Shown: positions 6,123 to 16,242, counted from the first letter of the stretch. The stretch: DNA of 64,000 bases from Kitasatospora phosalacinea (GCF_030268885.1 NZ_BSSA01000007.1:62001-126000); one strand, 5' to 3'. Notes: a model not told the origin generated them from the sequence alone. Numbers and translations: made by a program.

Positions 6123-8396
6123 TCAGATGAAGACGGGGATCGGGTTGAGCTCGCTCTCCGGGGTCGGGGTGTCCAGCCAGCCGAGCCGGACCGGGACGTC
6201 GTAGAGCCGGCCGGGCGCGAACCTGGCCCAGAAGTGCCGCATGCCGGGGACGATCACCCGGGCGACGGGCAGCCCCACGTCGGGGCGGGTCTGGTCGGCG
6301 ACCAGGAACTCCATGCCGTGGTCCTCGACGATCCGCTGGACGAGCGCCAGGTCGTCGGCGAGGTCGGCGCCCGCGAGCGGGAGCCAGCTGGCGGGGGTGG
6401 AGCGCGGGGCGTTCGGGTCGGGCAGCAGGTAGGGCTGGTTGGCGACGGTGGCGGTGGTCCACCAGGCCTTCTGCTCGGGGTCGGCGCCCGCGTAGGTGAC
6501 CCGGCCGTGCTCGTCCCCGGCGACGGGGCCGAGGAACTGGTTCATCTCGGTCAGGGCGCGGGTGAGCGCGATGTGCGGGTCGAGGTGGGCGCCGAACGCG
6601 ATCAGCACGTCCTCGTTGGTGCCGTTGCTCCCGGCGTCGAGCCGCCGGGAGAACGCGCCGACCACGGGGATGCCGAAGTCGGCGGTCAGGTCGAGCGCCC
6701 AGATCTCCCGGCGCAGGCCGCGGTAGACCTCGCGGAGCCGGTCGACGTACGGGTCGCCGAAGGCGTCCAGGTCGACGGCGGGGCGCTGGACGCGGTTGTA
6801 CCACCACAGCGCGACGGCGTCCCGTTCGACGAGTTCCAGGAAGCCCTGGAGCACCGCGTCCTCGAAGGAGGTGCCGGCCGCGCAGCCGTTGGAGTCGCCC
6901 GCGGCGTAGAACCGGCCGGCGTGCCGGTAGCCGTAGTACATCGCCTGGGTGGGCAGCCAGCGGTGGCGCTGCTCGGTCAGCGACCAGGCCGGGGACCACT
7001 CGATCGGGTCGTCCTCGCGGAACGGCACCGGGACGACGTTGAACATCGACTGCTTGACGTTCCAGCGGTCGCGCTCGGCGTACTGCCTGGCGGAGTAGAG
7101 CAGGGTGCGGGAGGGGTGGATCGCGGCGTCGCCGAGTTCGGCGAAGGTCGCGGTGCGGCGGGCCTCGTCGCCCTGGAAGACGCCGGAGAAGCGCTCCATG
7201 GCCTCGCCGAGCGCGGAGGCCCGGGCCTGCACGTCGGTGCGGCCCTTGCCGCAGGAGACCGAGCGCAGGCCGGTGCGCAGCTGCCTCAGGTCGCCGCTCT
7301 GCCGGGAGAGGTTCTGCCCGGAGACGTAGACCCGCAGGCCGGTGGGGGTGCGGGCGGCCGGGACGAGGGTGGTGACCACGCCGGTGATCGGGCTGAGCTG
7401 GGGGCGGTACTTCTCCAGCATGTCCTCGGGCGAGGCGGAGCGGTGGCCGCCGTCGGCGGTGAACGCCTTGGGGCGGGACGCGAAGGCGACGGGCGCCAGT
7501 TGGCGCCTGGAGACCATCGCGTCGTCGCCGCAGGAGGGGCACTGCGGGCGGCGCACCAGGACGTGCTTCTCGCTCTCCAGCAGCACGGTGTCCAGGGTGG
7601 TGACGGCGGGCTGCGGCGGGCGGGCCCCGGCCAGCCACTTGGCGGTCTCCAGGGCGGCGAGCTGGGTGCCGAGCGCCAGGGTGGCGGGCAGGTGGGCCCC
7701 GGCGGTGGAGATCGGTTCGTCCTGGCCGAGGCGGTGCTGCAGGTAGCTGAGCGACTGCCGGTTGGCGGACAGCCGGTGCGCCAGGCACTCCCAGCAGCCG
7801 GAGCCCTCGGTGTCCCCGGCGTCCGGGGCGTCGGGGCTGAACACCGGGCCGACCCAGACGATCGAGCCGACCGGGCGGGCCAGCAGCCAGGGGCGGCCGT
7901 CGGCGAGGGCCTGCCGGTTGCGTTCGGCCAGGCCGGGGTGGAGGTAGTCCTCGGTGAGGGCGACGGTGAAGGCGGCGTCCTGGTCGACGGTGACGCCCGC
8001 GGCGGCCAGCGCGGCCAGGAACGGGGCGGGGTCGAGCTCCCCGTACACCTCGACCCGGACGGTGGCGCTGCGCAGCGCGGTCATCGCGGTGTCGCCGTCC
8101 TGCCCGGCCATCTCGAAGAAGGCGGCGCCGGGGCGGTCGGTGGCCGGGTCGGCGGCGGTGACCCAGCCGCCCGCGCGGAGCTTGTCGACGCCCGCGCGGA
8201 GCCTGTCGGCGGGGACGACGCCGTCCAGGGCGGCGCCGATCTGCTCGGCGGTGCGGGTGCCGTCCAGCAGCGGGGCGAGGGCCTGGGCGAGCGTGCCGTC
8301 GACCACCGAGACGCCGCGCTCGGAGACCAGGTAGACGGCCTCGCCGTCGACCACGTACGGGGTGAAGTGGCGTTTGAAGCCGATGAGTTCGGACAT
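6123..8396 (-). CDS. Fused azoline-forming cyclodehydratase (leader-binding domain + YcaO)
   Basis: This 757-aa TOMM cyclodehydratase converts Ser/Thr/Cys side chains to oxazolines/thiazolines with ATP. The N-terminal ~320 residues are the leader-binding/E1-like partner domain, including a winged-helix-like start and four cysteines (C201, C204, C286, C289; CWEC and CPSC) typical of a structural zinc site. The YcaO domain follows, with the ATP-binding signature SCGKGRTDVQARASALGEAM (about 381-400) and GFLELVERDAVALWWY. The C-terminus, NPIPVFI, is a short Pro-containing tail like that of azoline-forming YcaO proteins. GAGGAG precedes the ATG. It lies between the LanM-type and SagB-type genes in one operon. 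It is full length for the fused type. Confidence 0.93.
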   Translation of the reverse strand: MSELIGFKRHFTPYVVDGEAVYLVSERGVSVVDGTLAQALAPLLDGTRTAEQIGAALDGVVPADRLRAGVDKLRAGGWVTAADPATDRPGAAFFEMAGQDGDTAMTALRSATVRVEVYGELDPAPFLAALAAAGVTVDQDAAFTVALTEDYLHPGLAERNRQALADGRPWLLARPVGSIVWVGPVFSPDAPDAGDTEGSGCWECLAHRLSANRQSLSYLQHRLGQDEPISTAGAHLPATLALGTQLAALETAKWLAGARPPQPAVTTLDTVLLESEKHVLVRRPQCPSCGDDAMVSRRQLAPVAFASRPKAFTADGGHRSASPEDMLEKYRPQLSPITGVVTTLVPAARTPTGLRVYVSGQNLSRQSGDLRQLRTGLRSVSCGKGRTDVQARASALGEAMERFSGVFQGDEARRTATFAELGDAAIHPSRTLLYSARQYAERDRWNVKQSMFNVVPVPFREDDPIEWSPAWSLTEQRHRWLPTQAMYYGYRHAGRFYAAGDSNGCAAGTSFEDAVLQGFLELVERDAVALWWYNRVQRPAVDLDAFGDPYVDRLREVYRGLRREIWALDLTADFGIPVVGAFSRRLDAGSNGTNEDVLIAFGAHLDPHIALTRALTEMNQFLGPVAGDEHGRVTYAGADPEQKAWWTTATVANQPYLLPDPNAPRSTPASWLPLAGADLADDLALVQRIVEDHGMEFLVADQTRPDVGLPVARVIVPGMRHFWARFAPGRLYDVPVRLGWLDTPTPESELNPIPVFI

Positions 8397-8424
8397 GGCG
8401 GGTACTCCTCGTGGCGGCGCGCGG

Positions 8425-11400
8425 TCAGCGCAGGGTGGCGAGCGGGGCGGCGGAGGCGTCGTGCAGGCGCAGCAGCAGCAGGCCGACGGCGACGGTGCCG
8501 TCCAGCGCGCCGAGGTTGACGGCGTCGTGCGCGGCCCGGTCCGGGAACCAGGTGCCGTGCAGGCGGTGGCGGGTGAGCAGTTCGCGGACCATCAGGGCGG
8601 CGGCCTCGCGGCCGTCGTAGAACGGGCCGTCCAGCAGGGCCTCGGCGCCTTCCGGCAGGGTGTGGACGAGTCCGGCCTCGGCGGCGGTGAGCGCCTCGGT
8701 GGCGGCGGAGAGCAGGGCGCGGCCGGTGAGGGCGGCGAGTTCGGGACCGGTGACGGGCGGGGCGAGGGCGCCGAGGTCGGCCCGGTCGACGGCGTCGGCG
8801 CCGAGCGAGACGGCGGTGTCGAGGCAGGCGAGGCGGCCGGAGCGGGTGCCGGTGGCGAAGCGGTGGGCGCGCAGCCGGGCCCGGACGTCCGCGGGGTCGG
8901 CGAGCAGGGCGGGGGCTTCGGCGAGGGTGCGGGCGAGCGCGGCGGCGATCGAGTCGGTGCCGCCGGGGACGAGCTCCAGGAAGTCGAACGGGGTGTGCTC
9001 GTCGGCGAGTCGGTCGACCGCCCCGGCGGCCAGCACCCGGATCGCCCGGTCGGTCTCGCCGTGGCTGCCGCCCGCGGCGCGGCGCAGCCGCAGCAGGTTG
9101 AGCAGCAGGCCGGCGGTGCCGAGCGGGACGTCGCCGTGCGGGACGCGCACCGGGCGGCCGGGCCGGTTGGAGGCGGACTCGGCGACCGTCAGCGCGCCGG
9201 GGACGAGGGCCTGGGCGGCGGTGAGGAAGTCGGCCTCGCCCAGCAGCAGGCCGCCGCGGGCCAGGCCGTGGATGATCGCGCCGGGGCCGAAGAAGCCGCC
9301 GGGGACGGGCGCGCCGGAGGCCAGCCGGGAGTCCCCGGCGAAGGCGAAGGCCATCGGCTCCTCCGGGTCGATCAGGGCGGCGGCCTCGGCGAGCAGGCCG
9401 TGCGCGGCCCGGTGGAAGCGGGGTTCGCCGGTGGCGGACCAGAGTTCGGCGAACAGCAGGGCGATGCCGAGGGTGCCGGAGGTCAGGTCGGGGCCGAGCG
9501 CCTCGACCTGGCGCAGGCCGGTGCCCGGGTACCAGCTCTGGCCGAGCCAGCCGGTGGGGCGCCGGTCGGCGAGGATGCGGTCGCCGAGCGCCGTGGCGGC
9601 GGAGAGCAGCTCGCCGGAGGTGGGCGGTTCGGCCGCGCGCAGCGGCCGGAGCGGCTTCGCCGGGGGCTGCTCGGTGCCGGCCCGGGCGGCGTCCGTGCAG
9701 CCGGACAGCACCGCGACGTGCCCCTCCAGGTCGAAGCCGTCGAGTTCGGCGACCCGCTGTTGCAGGCGCTCCCAGCCGGTGGACCGGAAGTGCCCGGGGA
9801 TCTCCCGGCCGTCGGCGGTGAACACCGAGGAGGAGGTGGTCAGCGAGCGGAAGAACGGGATGTCGAAGGAGCGGAACGAGTCGAGTTCGGCGAGCACCAC
9901 CTCCAGCAGGTCGCCGCGGGCGGCGTCGCCCGCGCGGGCGGTGACGGCGCCGCGCAGCGCACCGGCGATGACGGTCTCCCGGGTCGCGCCGTCGTCCAGG
10001 GCGAGCGGGCTGGTGGAGGCCCGCAGGATCTTGTAGCCGTCCCAGGTGTGGCGCCAGATGTAGCGCACCCAGATGCCCCGGAACCCGCTCAGCGGACCTT
10101 CGGGGTCGGCGAGTTCGCCGCGCAGCCGGTGCAGGGCCGCGTGCATCTCGCGGTAGCCGTCGGCCACCTCCTCGGTGTACTGCCACGGATCGGCCGGCTG
10201 CCCGTCGTGCACCGGGCGGTAGGCGGGCAGCGGCAGGGCGGGCACGCCGGGGGAGGTCTCCAGGCTGCCGACCCGGGACAGGCAGCCGATGTCGAGGGCG
10301 TCGGTGCGCCCGGCCGGGGTCCACGCCTGGAAGGCCATCGCGGTGCGCACCACGGTGGTCTCCAGCTCGTCCAGCAGGCCGCGCTGGCCCTCCGTCAGGA
10401 CCGGCGGGGCCTGGACCCGCGGGTAGAGCAGGCACTCCAGGTCGATCAGGACGGGGTGCTCGCCGTCGGCCAGCAGGTTGTCGGCCCACAGGTCGCGGCC
10501 CTCCAGCAGCTGCACCAGCCGGATCGTCATGCCCAGGCGGCGGTAGAACCGGGCGAAGCCGGCCCGGTCGGCGCACGGGCGGGACGGGACGAGCTCCTCC
10601 CAGCCGTAGTCGCCGGAGCAGTCGGTGCTGAGCGAGGCGGCGTGGCCGTCGTCGCCGCGGTCGGAGCGGATCAGCACGGTGCGCAGCGGCAGGTCGAGGC
10701 TCAGCTCCCGGTTGAGGCGCTCGACCAGGCCGAGGAAGGCGGCGGCGTGCCGCATGTCCTTGGGCTTGTAGACCACGCCCGCGCCGTTCTCGAAGCGCAG
10801 CAGCGCCACCGAGCGGCCCTGGGCGTGCCGGTCGCCCGCGTCGCCGTGCACCGAGTCCAGCGCGCCCGGGTCGACGCCGCCCCACATCTGCTCGACCAGG
10901 CCGGGCCGGTCGGCGGCGAAGCGGGCGAACATCTCGGTGTACATCTCCTGCCACTGGCGGCAGACCGTGCCGATCAGGTAGGCCAGTGCGGGCAGCCGCT
11001 CCAGCCGGGCCAGCCAGCCCGCGGTGGAGGCGTCCGGTCCGCCCTCGGCGTCCCAGCCGGTCGCCCGGGGGCGGCCGGTGGCGAGCTGGAACTCCTGGCA
11101 CAGGGTGAGGTTGGCGACCTCCACCAGCCGCCCGGTCAGGGTGGCGGCCACGTCGGCGCGGCCCTTCGCGGTGACCGGGACGCCGAGCACCGAGCCCTCC
11201 CCGGCGGGCAGCAGGGCGTCGGCGGCGGCCCGGAAGCCCGCCGTGACCGCGCCCGGCCCGGTCGCGGGCACCGCGCTCTGGGCGCGCAGGAACACCGCCA
11301 GCGGGTACGCCCAGCTCGGCAGCTTCGCCGGGTCGGCCAGGCGGACGCGGCGCAGGCCGTCGCCCAGCGGGCGGCCGGTCCCGGCGAGGTGGTCGAGCAG

Positions 11401-11670
11401 CACCCCGGCCGAGCGCTGGTCGCCCGCGGCGCGGCGCAGCCAGGTCTCCACGACGGCGGCGCGGCTGCGCCGGTCCTCGGCCGGGTCGGGGGCGAACGGG
11501 GCCTGCCCGTCGTCGCGGGCGGCGGCCCGTTCCTCGAAGCTCGCCGCGGCGGCGATCACGGCGTGCAGCCGCTCGTCGGCGCCGGGCAGGCCGGGCAGCA
11601 GGGCGGTCGTCGGGGCCTGGTGGCCCGGGCTTCCGGCGGTGCGGAGCCAGGTCTGAACGTCGAGCGACAT
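8425..11670 (-). CDS. LanM-like lanthipeptide synthetase with degenerate cyclase half
   Basis: This 1081-aa protein has the class II LanM layout: dehydratase at about residues 90-640 and a LanC-like half at about 690-1081. Kinase-like dehydratase motifs are present: YKPK at 301-304, and VLIDLE at 408-412 with Asp410 and Glu412. The Asp-x-His-x-x-Asn motif reads D393-L-W395-A-D-N398, so the usual His is Trp. In the cyclase half the repeated barrel motifs are recognisable (LTSGTLGIALLFAEL, GTAGLLLNLL, LGALDGTVAVGLLLL). The only Cys there is C949, and I see no WCHG or CHG zinc-ligand motif. I infer that it dehydrates serines in the precursor but may not form thioether rings. Only one base separates it from the upstream ABC gene, and 28 bases separate it from the YcaO gene. 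Confidence 0.88.
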   Translation of the reverse strand: MSLDVQTWLRTAGSPGHQAPTTALLPGLPGADERLHAVIAAAASFEERAAARDDGQAPFAPDPAEDRRSRAAVVETWLRRAAGDQRSAGVLLDHLAGTGRPLGDGLRRVRLADPAKLPSWAYPLAVFLRAQSAVPATGPGAVTAGFRAAADALLPAGEGSVLGVPVTAKGRADVAATLTGRLVEVANLTLCQEFQLATGRPRATGWDAEGGPDASTAGWLARLERLPALAYLIGTVCRQWQEMYTEMFARFAADRPGLVEQMWGGVDPGALDSVHGDAGDRHAQGRSVALLRFENGAGVVYKPKDMRHAAAFLGLVERLNRELSLDLPLRTVLIRSDRGDDGHAASLSTDCSGDYGWEELVPSRPCADRAGFARFYRRLGMTIRLVQLLEGRDLWADNLLADGEHPVLIDLECLLYPRVQAPPVLTEGQRGLLDELETTVVRTAMAFQAWTPAGRTDALDIGCLSRVGSLETSPGVPALPLPAYRPVHDGQPADPWQYTEEVADGYREMHAALHRLRGELADPEGPLSGFRGIWVRYIWRHTWDGYKILRASTSPLALDDGATRETVIAGALRGAVTARAGDAARGDLLEVVLAELDSFRSFDIPFFRSLTTSSSVFTADGREIPGHFRSTGWERLQQRVAELDGFDLEGHVAVLSGCTDAARAGTEQPPAKPLRPLRAAEPPTSGELLSAATALGDRILADRRPTGWLGQSWYPGTGLRQVEALGPDLTSGTLGIALLFAELWSATGEPRFHRAAHGLLAEAAALIDPEEPMAFAFAGDSRLASGAPVPGGFFGPGAIIHGLARGGLLLGEADFLTAAQALVPGALTVAESASNRPGRPVRVPHGDVPLGTAGLLLNLLRLRRAAGGSHGETDRAIRVLAAGAVDRLADEHTPFDFLELVPGGTDSIAAALARTLAEAPALLADPADVRARLRAHRFATGTRSGRLACLDTAVSLGADAVDRADLGALAPPVTGPELAALTGRALLSAATEALTAAEAGLVHTLPEGAEALLDGPFYDGREAAALMVRELLTRHRLHGTWFPDRAAHDAVNLGALDGTVAVGLLLLRLHDASAAPLATLR

Positions 11671-11671
11671 C

Positions 11672-13918
11672 TCACATCTCCTGGAGGCGGGCGAGGCGGG
11701 TGAACAGCGGGTCGGTGCCGAGCAGTTCGCGGTAGGTGCCCTCGGCGGACACCCGTCCCCCGTCCAGCACGTAGATGCGGTCGGCGGTGCGGACGGTGCT
11801 CAGTCGGTGGGCGATCACCAGGCGGGTGCGGTCGAGGCCGGCGACGGCCTCGGCGACCCGCTGCTGGGTGGTGTTGTCGAGCGCGGAGGTGGCCTCGTCG
11901 AGCAGCAGCACGGCCGGGTCACGGACCAGCGCGCGGGCCAGCAGCAGGCGTTGCACCTGGCCGCCGGAGAAGCCCTGGGCGTCCTCGCCGACCCGGGTTC
12001 CGAGGCCCATCGGCAGTGCCCTCAACTCGTCGGCGATCCCGGCGAGTTCGGCGGCGCGCCAGATCCGCTCCTCGGTGACGTCGGGGTCGGCCCCGGCCAG
12101 GTTCTCCAGCAGCGAGCCGCGCAGCATCCGGCCGTGCTGGAGCACCGAGCCGAGCTGGCGGCGCACCAACCGGGCGTCCAGCGCGGCCAGTTCGCGGCCG
12201 TCGTAGCGGACCGCACCGGACTCGGGCTGCTCGAAGCCGAGCAGCAGCCGGACCAGGGTGGACTTCCCGGCGCCGGACGGGCCGACCACCGCGACGAACT
12301 CGCCGGGCTCGGCCCGCAGCGACACCCCGTCCAGGGTCGGCAGCGCACTGCCCGGGTAGCGGAACACCACGTTCTCCAGGGCGAGTTGCCCCCTCAGGCG
12401 GCCCGGGTCGGCGAGTCGGCCGGCCCGCTCGGCGGCGTTCACGGCCGGTTCGGCGAGGATCGGCCGCAGCCGCTCCAGCACCGGGGCGACCCCGTAGGCG
12501 CCCGCCGCGGCGTGGGTGACCTGGCCCAGCGCCAGCGCGACCTGGCCGGCCGCGACGCCCGCCGCGACCAGGTGCCCGGCCTCGGCCGCCGAGCCGAACG
12601 TCGCGCCCGCCAGCAGCACGGCCAGCAGCAGGGGTTGGAGCGCGGCGGTGAGGGCGCCGGAGAGCGCCTCGCTGCGCATCGCGGCGGCGTCCGCGCGCTT
12701 CTGCCCGGCGAACGGGACGGCCCAGCGGGCGAACGCCTGGATCTCCCGGCCCGCGGTCTGGATCTTGTCGATGCCCAGCAGCAGCCCGTACAGCACGCCC
12801 TGCAGCTGCCCGTGCGCCTCGTACACCTGCGACTCGTGCTCCTGGCGGCGACGGCCGAGCAGCAGCAGCCCGGCCGTCACCGCCAGCACGGCGAGCAGCA
12901 GCAGCCCGCCGAGCCGCCAGTCCACCAGCAGCAGGACCGTCAGGCCGGTGACGGCGAACACCGCGCCCAGCACGGCGCCCACCAGCACCTCCGAGAGGGC
13001 CTGCCGGGCCTGCGCCACCGCGTTCGCCCGGTGCACCAGGTCACCCGTGGTGTAGTCGCGGAAGAACCGCGCGTCCTGGGCCAGCAGCCGGTCCCAGACG
13101 GCGGGTTCGAGCGCGTGCTGCACCCGGCTGGTGAGCCGGACGGCCGCGGTGTTGCGGACCAGCGTGAGCAGCCAGGACGCCACCACCGCGGAGCCCAGCA
13201 GCACGGCCAGCCAGCGCACCGGGTGCCGTTCGGCCAGCAGCAGGCCGGGCAGCAGCACTCCGGTGGACAGCGGGACGAGCAGACCGAGCAGCGCCGACAC
13301 CAGACCCGCCACGCTCAGCACCGCCAGGTCCCGGCGGGCACCGGGCACGGCGAGGGCGAAGCGCAGCAGGTCGGCCGGGGTCGGGCACCCCGGTGGCAGC
13401 GGCGGGTGCAGCAGCAGCGCCTGGCGGCTCAACTCCGCACGGGTGGCAGCCCGTCCGGAACCCGGGTCGTGGCGGCGGTGCCGCCCCGCCCGGGGGATCA
13501 GGGCGATCGGCCGGCCGTCCTCGGCGGCGAACGCCACCATCGGCCCGGCCGTACCGCGCTCGTCCCCGCCGTCCAGCGTCACGGGCCGCCAGCGCACCCC
13601 GGCCCGGCGCAGCAGCGCCGTCACCGGGTCGGCGGCGTCCCGCACCGCGGCGGGGACCTCCTTCGGCACCGGCACCCCCAGCGCCCGCAGCACCTCCCGC
13701 GCCTGGTCCGCGCGGTGGCGCGGCGCTGTCGGCGCGGCTCCGCCGCGGCGCGGGGAGGTGTGCGGACGGGTGGTGGTGCCGAACTGCGCCAACGCGTCCG
13801 CGAGCGCGGTCCGGTTGGCGTCCGCGGTGGCGTCGGCCCGGGTCGCCGGGCCGCGCTCGGTGTCCGCCGCGGTGGTCCGCGGGCCGCCCGCGGGGGCGGC
13901 AGTGGTGGTGACGGTCAT
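11672..13918 (-). CDS. Peptide-export ABC transporter, permease/ATPase subunit (NHLP/NHLM type)
   Basis: This 748-aa protein has an N-terminal soluble region of about 200 residues, a membrane domain (about 205-470) and a C-terminal ATPase with Walker A GPSGAGKST, signature FSGGQVQRLLLARAL and Walker B VLLLDEATSALD. Unlike its upstream neighbour it shows no C39 peptidase Cys/His/Asp set. This matches the non-peptidase subunit of paired exporters in NHLP/NHLM-type RiPP systems. The ATG at 13918 overlaps the neighbour's TGA (ATGA). It probably forms a heteromeric exporter with the products of 13915-16242 and 16239-17030. Confidence 0.88.
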   Translation of the reverse strand: MTVTTTAAPAGGPRTTAADTERGPATRADATADANRTALADALAQFGTTTRPHTSPRRGGAAPTAPRHRADQAREVLRALGVPVPKEVPAAVRDAADPVTALLRRAGVRWRPVTLDGGDERGTAGPMVAFAAEDGRPIALIPRAGRHRRHDPGSGRAATRAELSRQALLLHPPLPPGCPTPADLLRFALAVPGARRDLAVLSVAGLVSALLGLLVPLSTGVLLPGLLLAERHPVRWLAVLLGSAVVASWLLTLVRNTAAVRLTSRVQHALEPAVWDRLLAQDARFFRDYTTGDLVHRANAVAQARQALSEVLVGAVLGAVFAVTGLTVLLLVDWRLGGLLLLAVLAVTAGLLLLGRRRQEHESQVYEAHGQLQGVLYGLLLGIDKIQTAGREIQAFARWAVPFAGQKRADAAAMRSEALSGALTAALQPLLLAVLLAGATFGSAAEAGHLVAAGVAAGQVALALGQVTHAAAGAYGVAPVLERLRPILAEPAVNAAERAGRLADPGRLRGQLALENVVFRYPGSALPTLDGVSLRAEPGEFVAVVGPSGAGKSTLVRLLLGFEQPESGAVRYDGRELAALDARLVRRQLGSVLQHGRMLRGSLLENLAGADPDVTEERIWRAAELAGIADELRALPMGLGTRVGEDAQGFSGGQVQRLLLARALVRDPAVLLLDEATSALDNTTQQRVAEAVAGLDRTRLVIAHRLSTVRTADRIYVLDGGRVSAEGTYRELLGTDPLFTRLARLQEM

Positions 13919-16242
13919 GCCTGCTCCTCCGTCCGGACGGGCTGGTGCGGGGTGGTCCGGGTGGTCCCGGCGTTCTCGGACTCGCGCAGCAACTCCCGGT
14001 AGGGGCCGTCCTGTTCGGCGAGTTCGGCGGGCGGGCCCTGTTGGACGATCCGGCCGCCTCGGATCACCACGACCCGGTCGGCGGCCCGGATGGTGCTGAG
14101 GCGGTGGGCCAGGACGAGGCAGCTGACGCCGCGGCGGCGCAGGTGGGTGTTGACGGCGGCCTCGGTGTGGGCGTCCAGGGCGCTGGTCGCCTCGTCGAGC
14201 ACCACGAGCACCGGGTCGAGGGCCAACGCCCGGGCGATCTCCAGGCGTTGGCGTTCGCCGCCGGACCAGTTGCGGGCGTCCTCGTCGATCCGGGCGTCCA
14301 GTCCGCCGCGGCGGCGGACGAGTTCGGCGGCTTCGGCGTCGGCGAGGGCGCGGTGCAGGGCGTCCTCGTCGGCGGAGGGGTCCCAGAGCGTGAGGTTCTC
14401 CCGGACGGTGCCCTCGAAGAGGCGCAACTGCTGCTCGACGTAGGCGACCTGGCTGGTGACGACGGCCCGGTGCCAGTCGTCGCGGGGGCGGCCGTCGAGC
14501 AGCACCTCGCCCTTCCAGGGGCGCAGCACGCCGGCCGCGAGCCGGGCCAGGGTGGATTTTCCGCTGCCGCTGCCGCCGACCACGGCGACCCACTCGCCGG
14601 GGGCGATCCGCAGCGAGATGCCGGTGAGGGCGGGGGGCCGGTTCGGGTCGTAGCCGAACTCCAGCTCGCGCAGCTCCAGTTCGCCGCGCAGCCGGACCGG
14701 TTCGGCGGGGGCGTCGAGGACGGGGGTGAGGTACGGGTCGACCTCGCTGGTCTCGATGTCCTCCAGCAGCGCGTTCTGGGCCCGGGCGACGGTGAACTCC
14801 GATCCGGTGCCGACGAGTTGGGAGACCGGCAGGAGGAAGCCGTTGAGCAGCAGCAGGAAGGCCAGCAGGGTGCCGAAGGAGAGCGTTCCGGCCAGCAGCA
14901 GGGCGGTTCCGGCGATCACCGCGGCGGCCGCGGCGGCGGAGTTGAGCGCGCCGGGCAGCGAGAGCGGCACCAGGACGCTCCGGGCGACCTGCTGCCCGGT
15001 GTGGGCGGCGCGGGCCTGCCAGCCGGCCCAGGAGCGGAACAGCGCGTCCTCGGCGCCCTCGGCCTTGACCGTCTCGATGGCGGACACCCCGGCGAAGGCG
15101 ACGCCGTCGCGCTTGTGGCCCTCGGCGTGCAGCCGGTGGACGGTGCCGCCGCGCCGCCGGTCGGCGGAGCGCAGCGCGAGCACGTCGAGCGCGGCGACGG
15201 CGAGCGGGATCGCGGCGAGCCGCGGGGCCAGCCAGAGCAGCGCGGCGAGGTGCACGGTGGCGGCGGCGAGCGAGGAGGCCGCGCCCGCGACCCGGTAGGA
15301 GAGCAGGTTGGCCAGGCCGTCGTTGAGCTGCACGCGGGTGACCAGGCCGCCGAGCTGGCGGCGGTGGAAGAACGCGCCGGGCAGCCGCAGCATCTTCCAC
15401 AGGAAGGCGGCCGAGGAGCGGGCGGCCATCGCCTCCAGCACCCGGTTGACCATCGCGGAGCGCAGCCAGTTCCCGGCCAGGACGAGTGCGGTGACGGCGG
15501 CCCCGGCCAGGGTCAGCGGCAGGGCCCAGTCGGTGGCGCCGCCGTTGACCACGGTGGCCAGGTAGGTGCGCAGCAGGAACGCGGAGGCCACGCCGGGCAG
15601 CGTCATCAGCATGCCGACCAGGACGGCGGCCAGCATCGGCCAGGCGTACGGCCGCATCCGGCTGCCGAGCGAGCGCAGCAGCGGGAAGCGGCGGCCGCCG
15701 GGTGCGAAGTCGGGGCCGGGTTCGAAGCCGACCGCGATGCCCGCGAAGGAGTCCCAGAACTCGGCGGGGGTGGCGGAGTAGGAGCCCAGCGCGGGGTCGT
15801 TGACGTGCACCCGGCCGCGCCTGACGCCTTCGAAGACGGCGAAGTGCGGGCCGGTGACCAGCACCACGGACGGCACCGGCACCGCGTCGAGGCCCTGCAG
15901 CCTCTCGCCCTCGCGGCGCACCACCCGGCGGCCGCGGGCCTGCAGCCCGTACCGTCCGGCGGCGCGGGCAATGGCGGCGGCGCTGACCCCGTCCCGGCTG
16001 ACCCCGCAGGCCCGGGAGGCCTCGTTCAGGGTGACCCGCCGCCCGAACGCGCCGAGCACCACGGCGAGGCAGGCCGCCCCGCAGTCCTGCTCCTCCATCT
16101 GCGGCACGACGGGCGTGCGCAGGTAGGTGCGCTTCCTGCCGGGTCCGGGCCGCTGCGGGGCGGCGGCCTTCGGCGCCCCGCTGTTGGCGGTGCGCGGTTC
16201 GGTGGCGGGCGGTTCGACGGCCGCGGTCCGGACGGGCCTCAT
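13915..16242 (-). CDS. Peptidase-containing ABC transporter (C39 + permease + ATPase)
   Basis: This 775-aa bifunctional exporter cleaves double-glycine leaders and secretes the peptide. The C39 papain-like domain has MEEQDCGAACLAVVLG with Cys54, His133 in GPHFAVFEG and Asp149 in VNDP. A membrane domain follows (about 185-480). The ATPase has Walker A GGSGSGKST, signature WSGGERQRLEIARAL and DEATSALD. The precursor at 18384-18548 has an N-G-G motif just before its Ser-rich core, which fits this peptidase. The start overlaps the HlyD-type gene by ATGA. It resembles the peptidase subunit of NHLP/NHLM-type export pairs. Confidence 0.92.
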   Translation of the reverse strand: MRPVRTAAVEPPATEPRTANSGAPKAAAPQRPGPGRKRTYLRTPVVPQMEEQDCGAACLAVVLGAFGRRVTLNEASRACGVSRDGVSAAAIARAAGRYGLQARGRRVVRREGERLQGLDAVPVPSVVLVTGPHFAVFEGVRRGRVHVNDPALGSYSATPAEFWDSFAGIAVGFEPGPDFAPGGRRFPLLRSLGSRMRPYAWPMLAAVLVGMLMTLPGVASAFLLRTYLATVVNGGATDWALPLTLAGAAVTALVLAGNWLRSAMVNRVLEAMAARSSAAFLWKMLRLPGAFFHRRQLGGLVTRVQLNDGLANLLSYRVAGAASSLAAATVHLAALLWLAPRLAAIPLAVAALDVLALRSADRRRGGTVHRLHAEGHKRDGVAFAGVSAIETVKAEGAEDALFRSWAGWQARAAHTGQQVARSVLVPLSLPGALNSAAAAAAVIAGTALLLAGTLSFGTLLAFLLLLNGFLLPVSQLVGTGSEFTVARAQNALLEDIETSEVDPYLTPVLDAPAEPVRLRGELELRELEFGYDPNRPPALTGISLRIAPGEWVAVVGGSGSGKSTLARLAAGVLRPWKGEVLLDGRPRDDWHRAVVTSQVAYVEQQLRLFEGTVRENLTLWDPSADEDALHRALADAEAAELVRRRGGLDARIDEDARNWSGGERQRLEIARALALDPVLVVLDEATSALDAHTEAAVNTHLRRRGVSCLVLAHRLSTIRAADRVVVIRGGRIVQQGPPAELAEQDGPYRELLRESENAGTTRTTPHQPVRTEEQA

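Noticed and set aside
6234..11703. Long plus-strand frames opposite the YcaO- and LanM-type genes
   Set aside because: Antisense shadows of strongly supported genes; compositions are dominated by Gly, Ala, Val and Gln with no recognisable fold or ribosome site.
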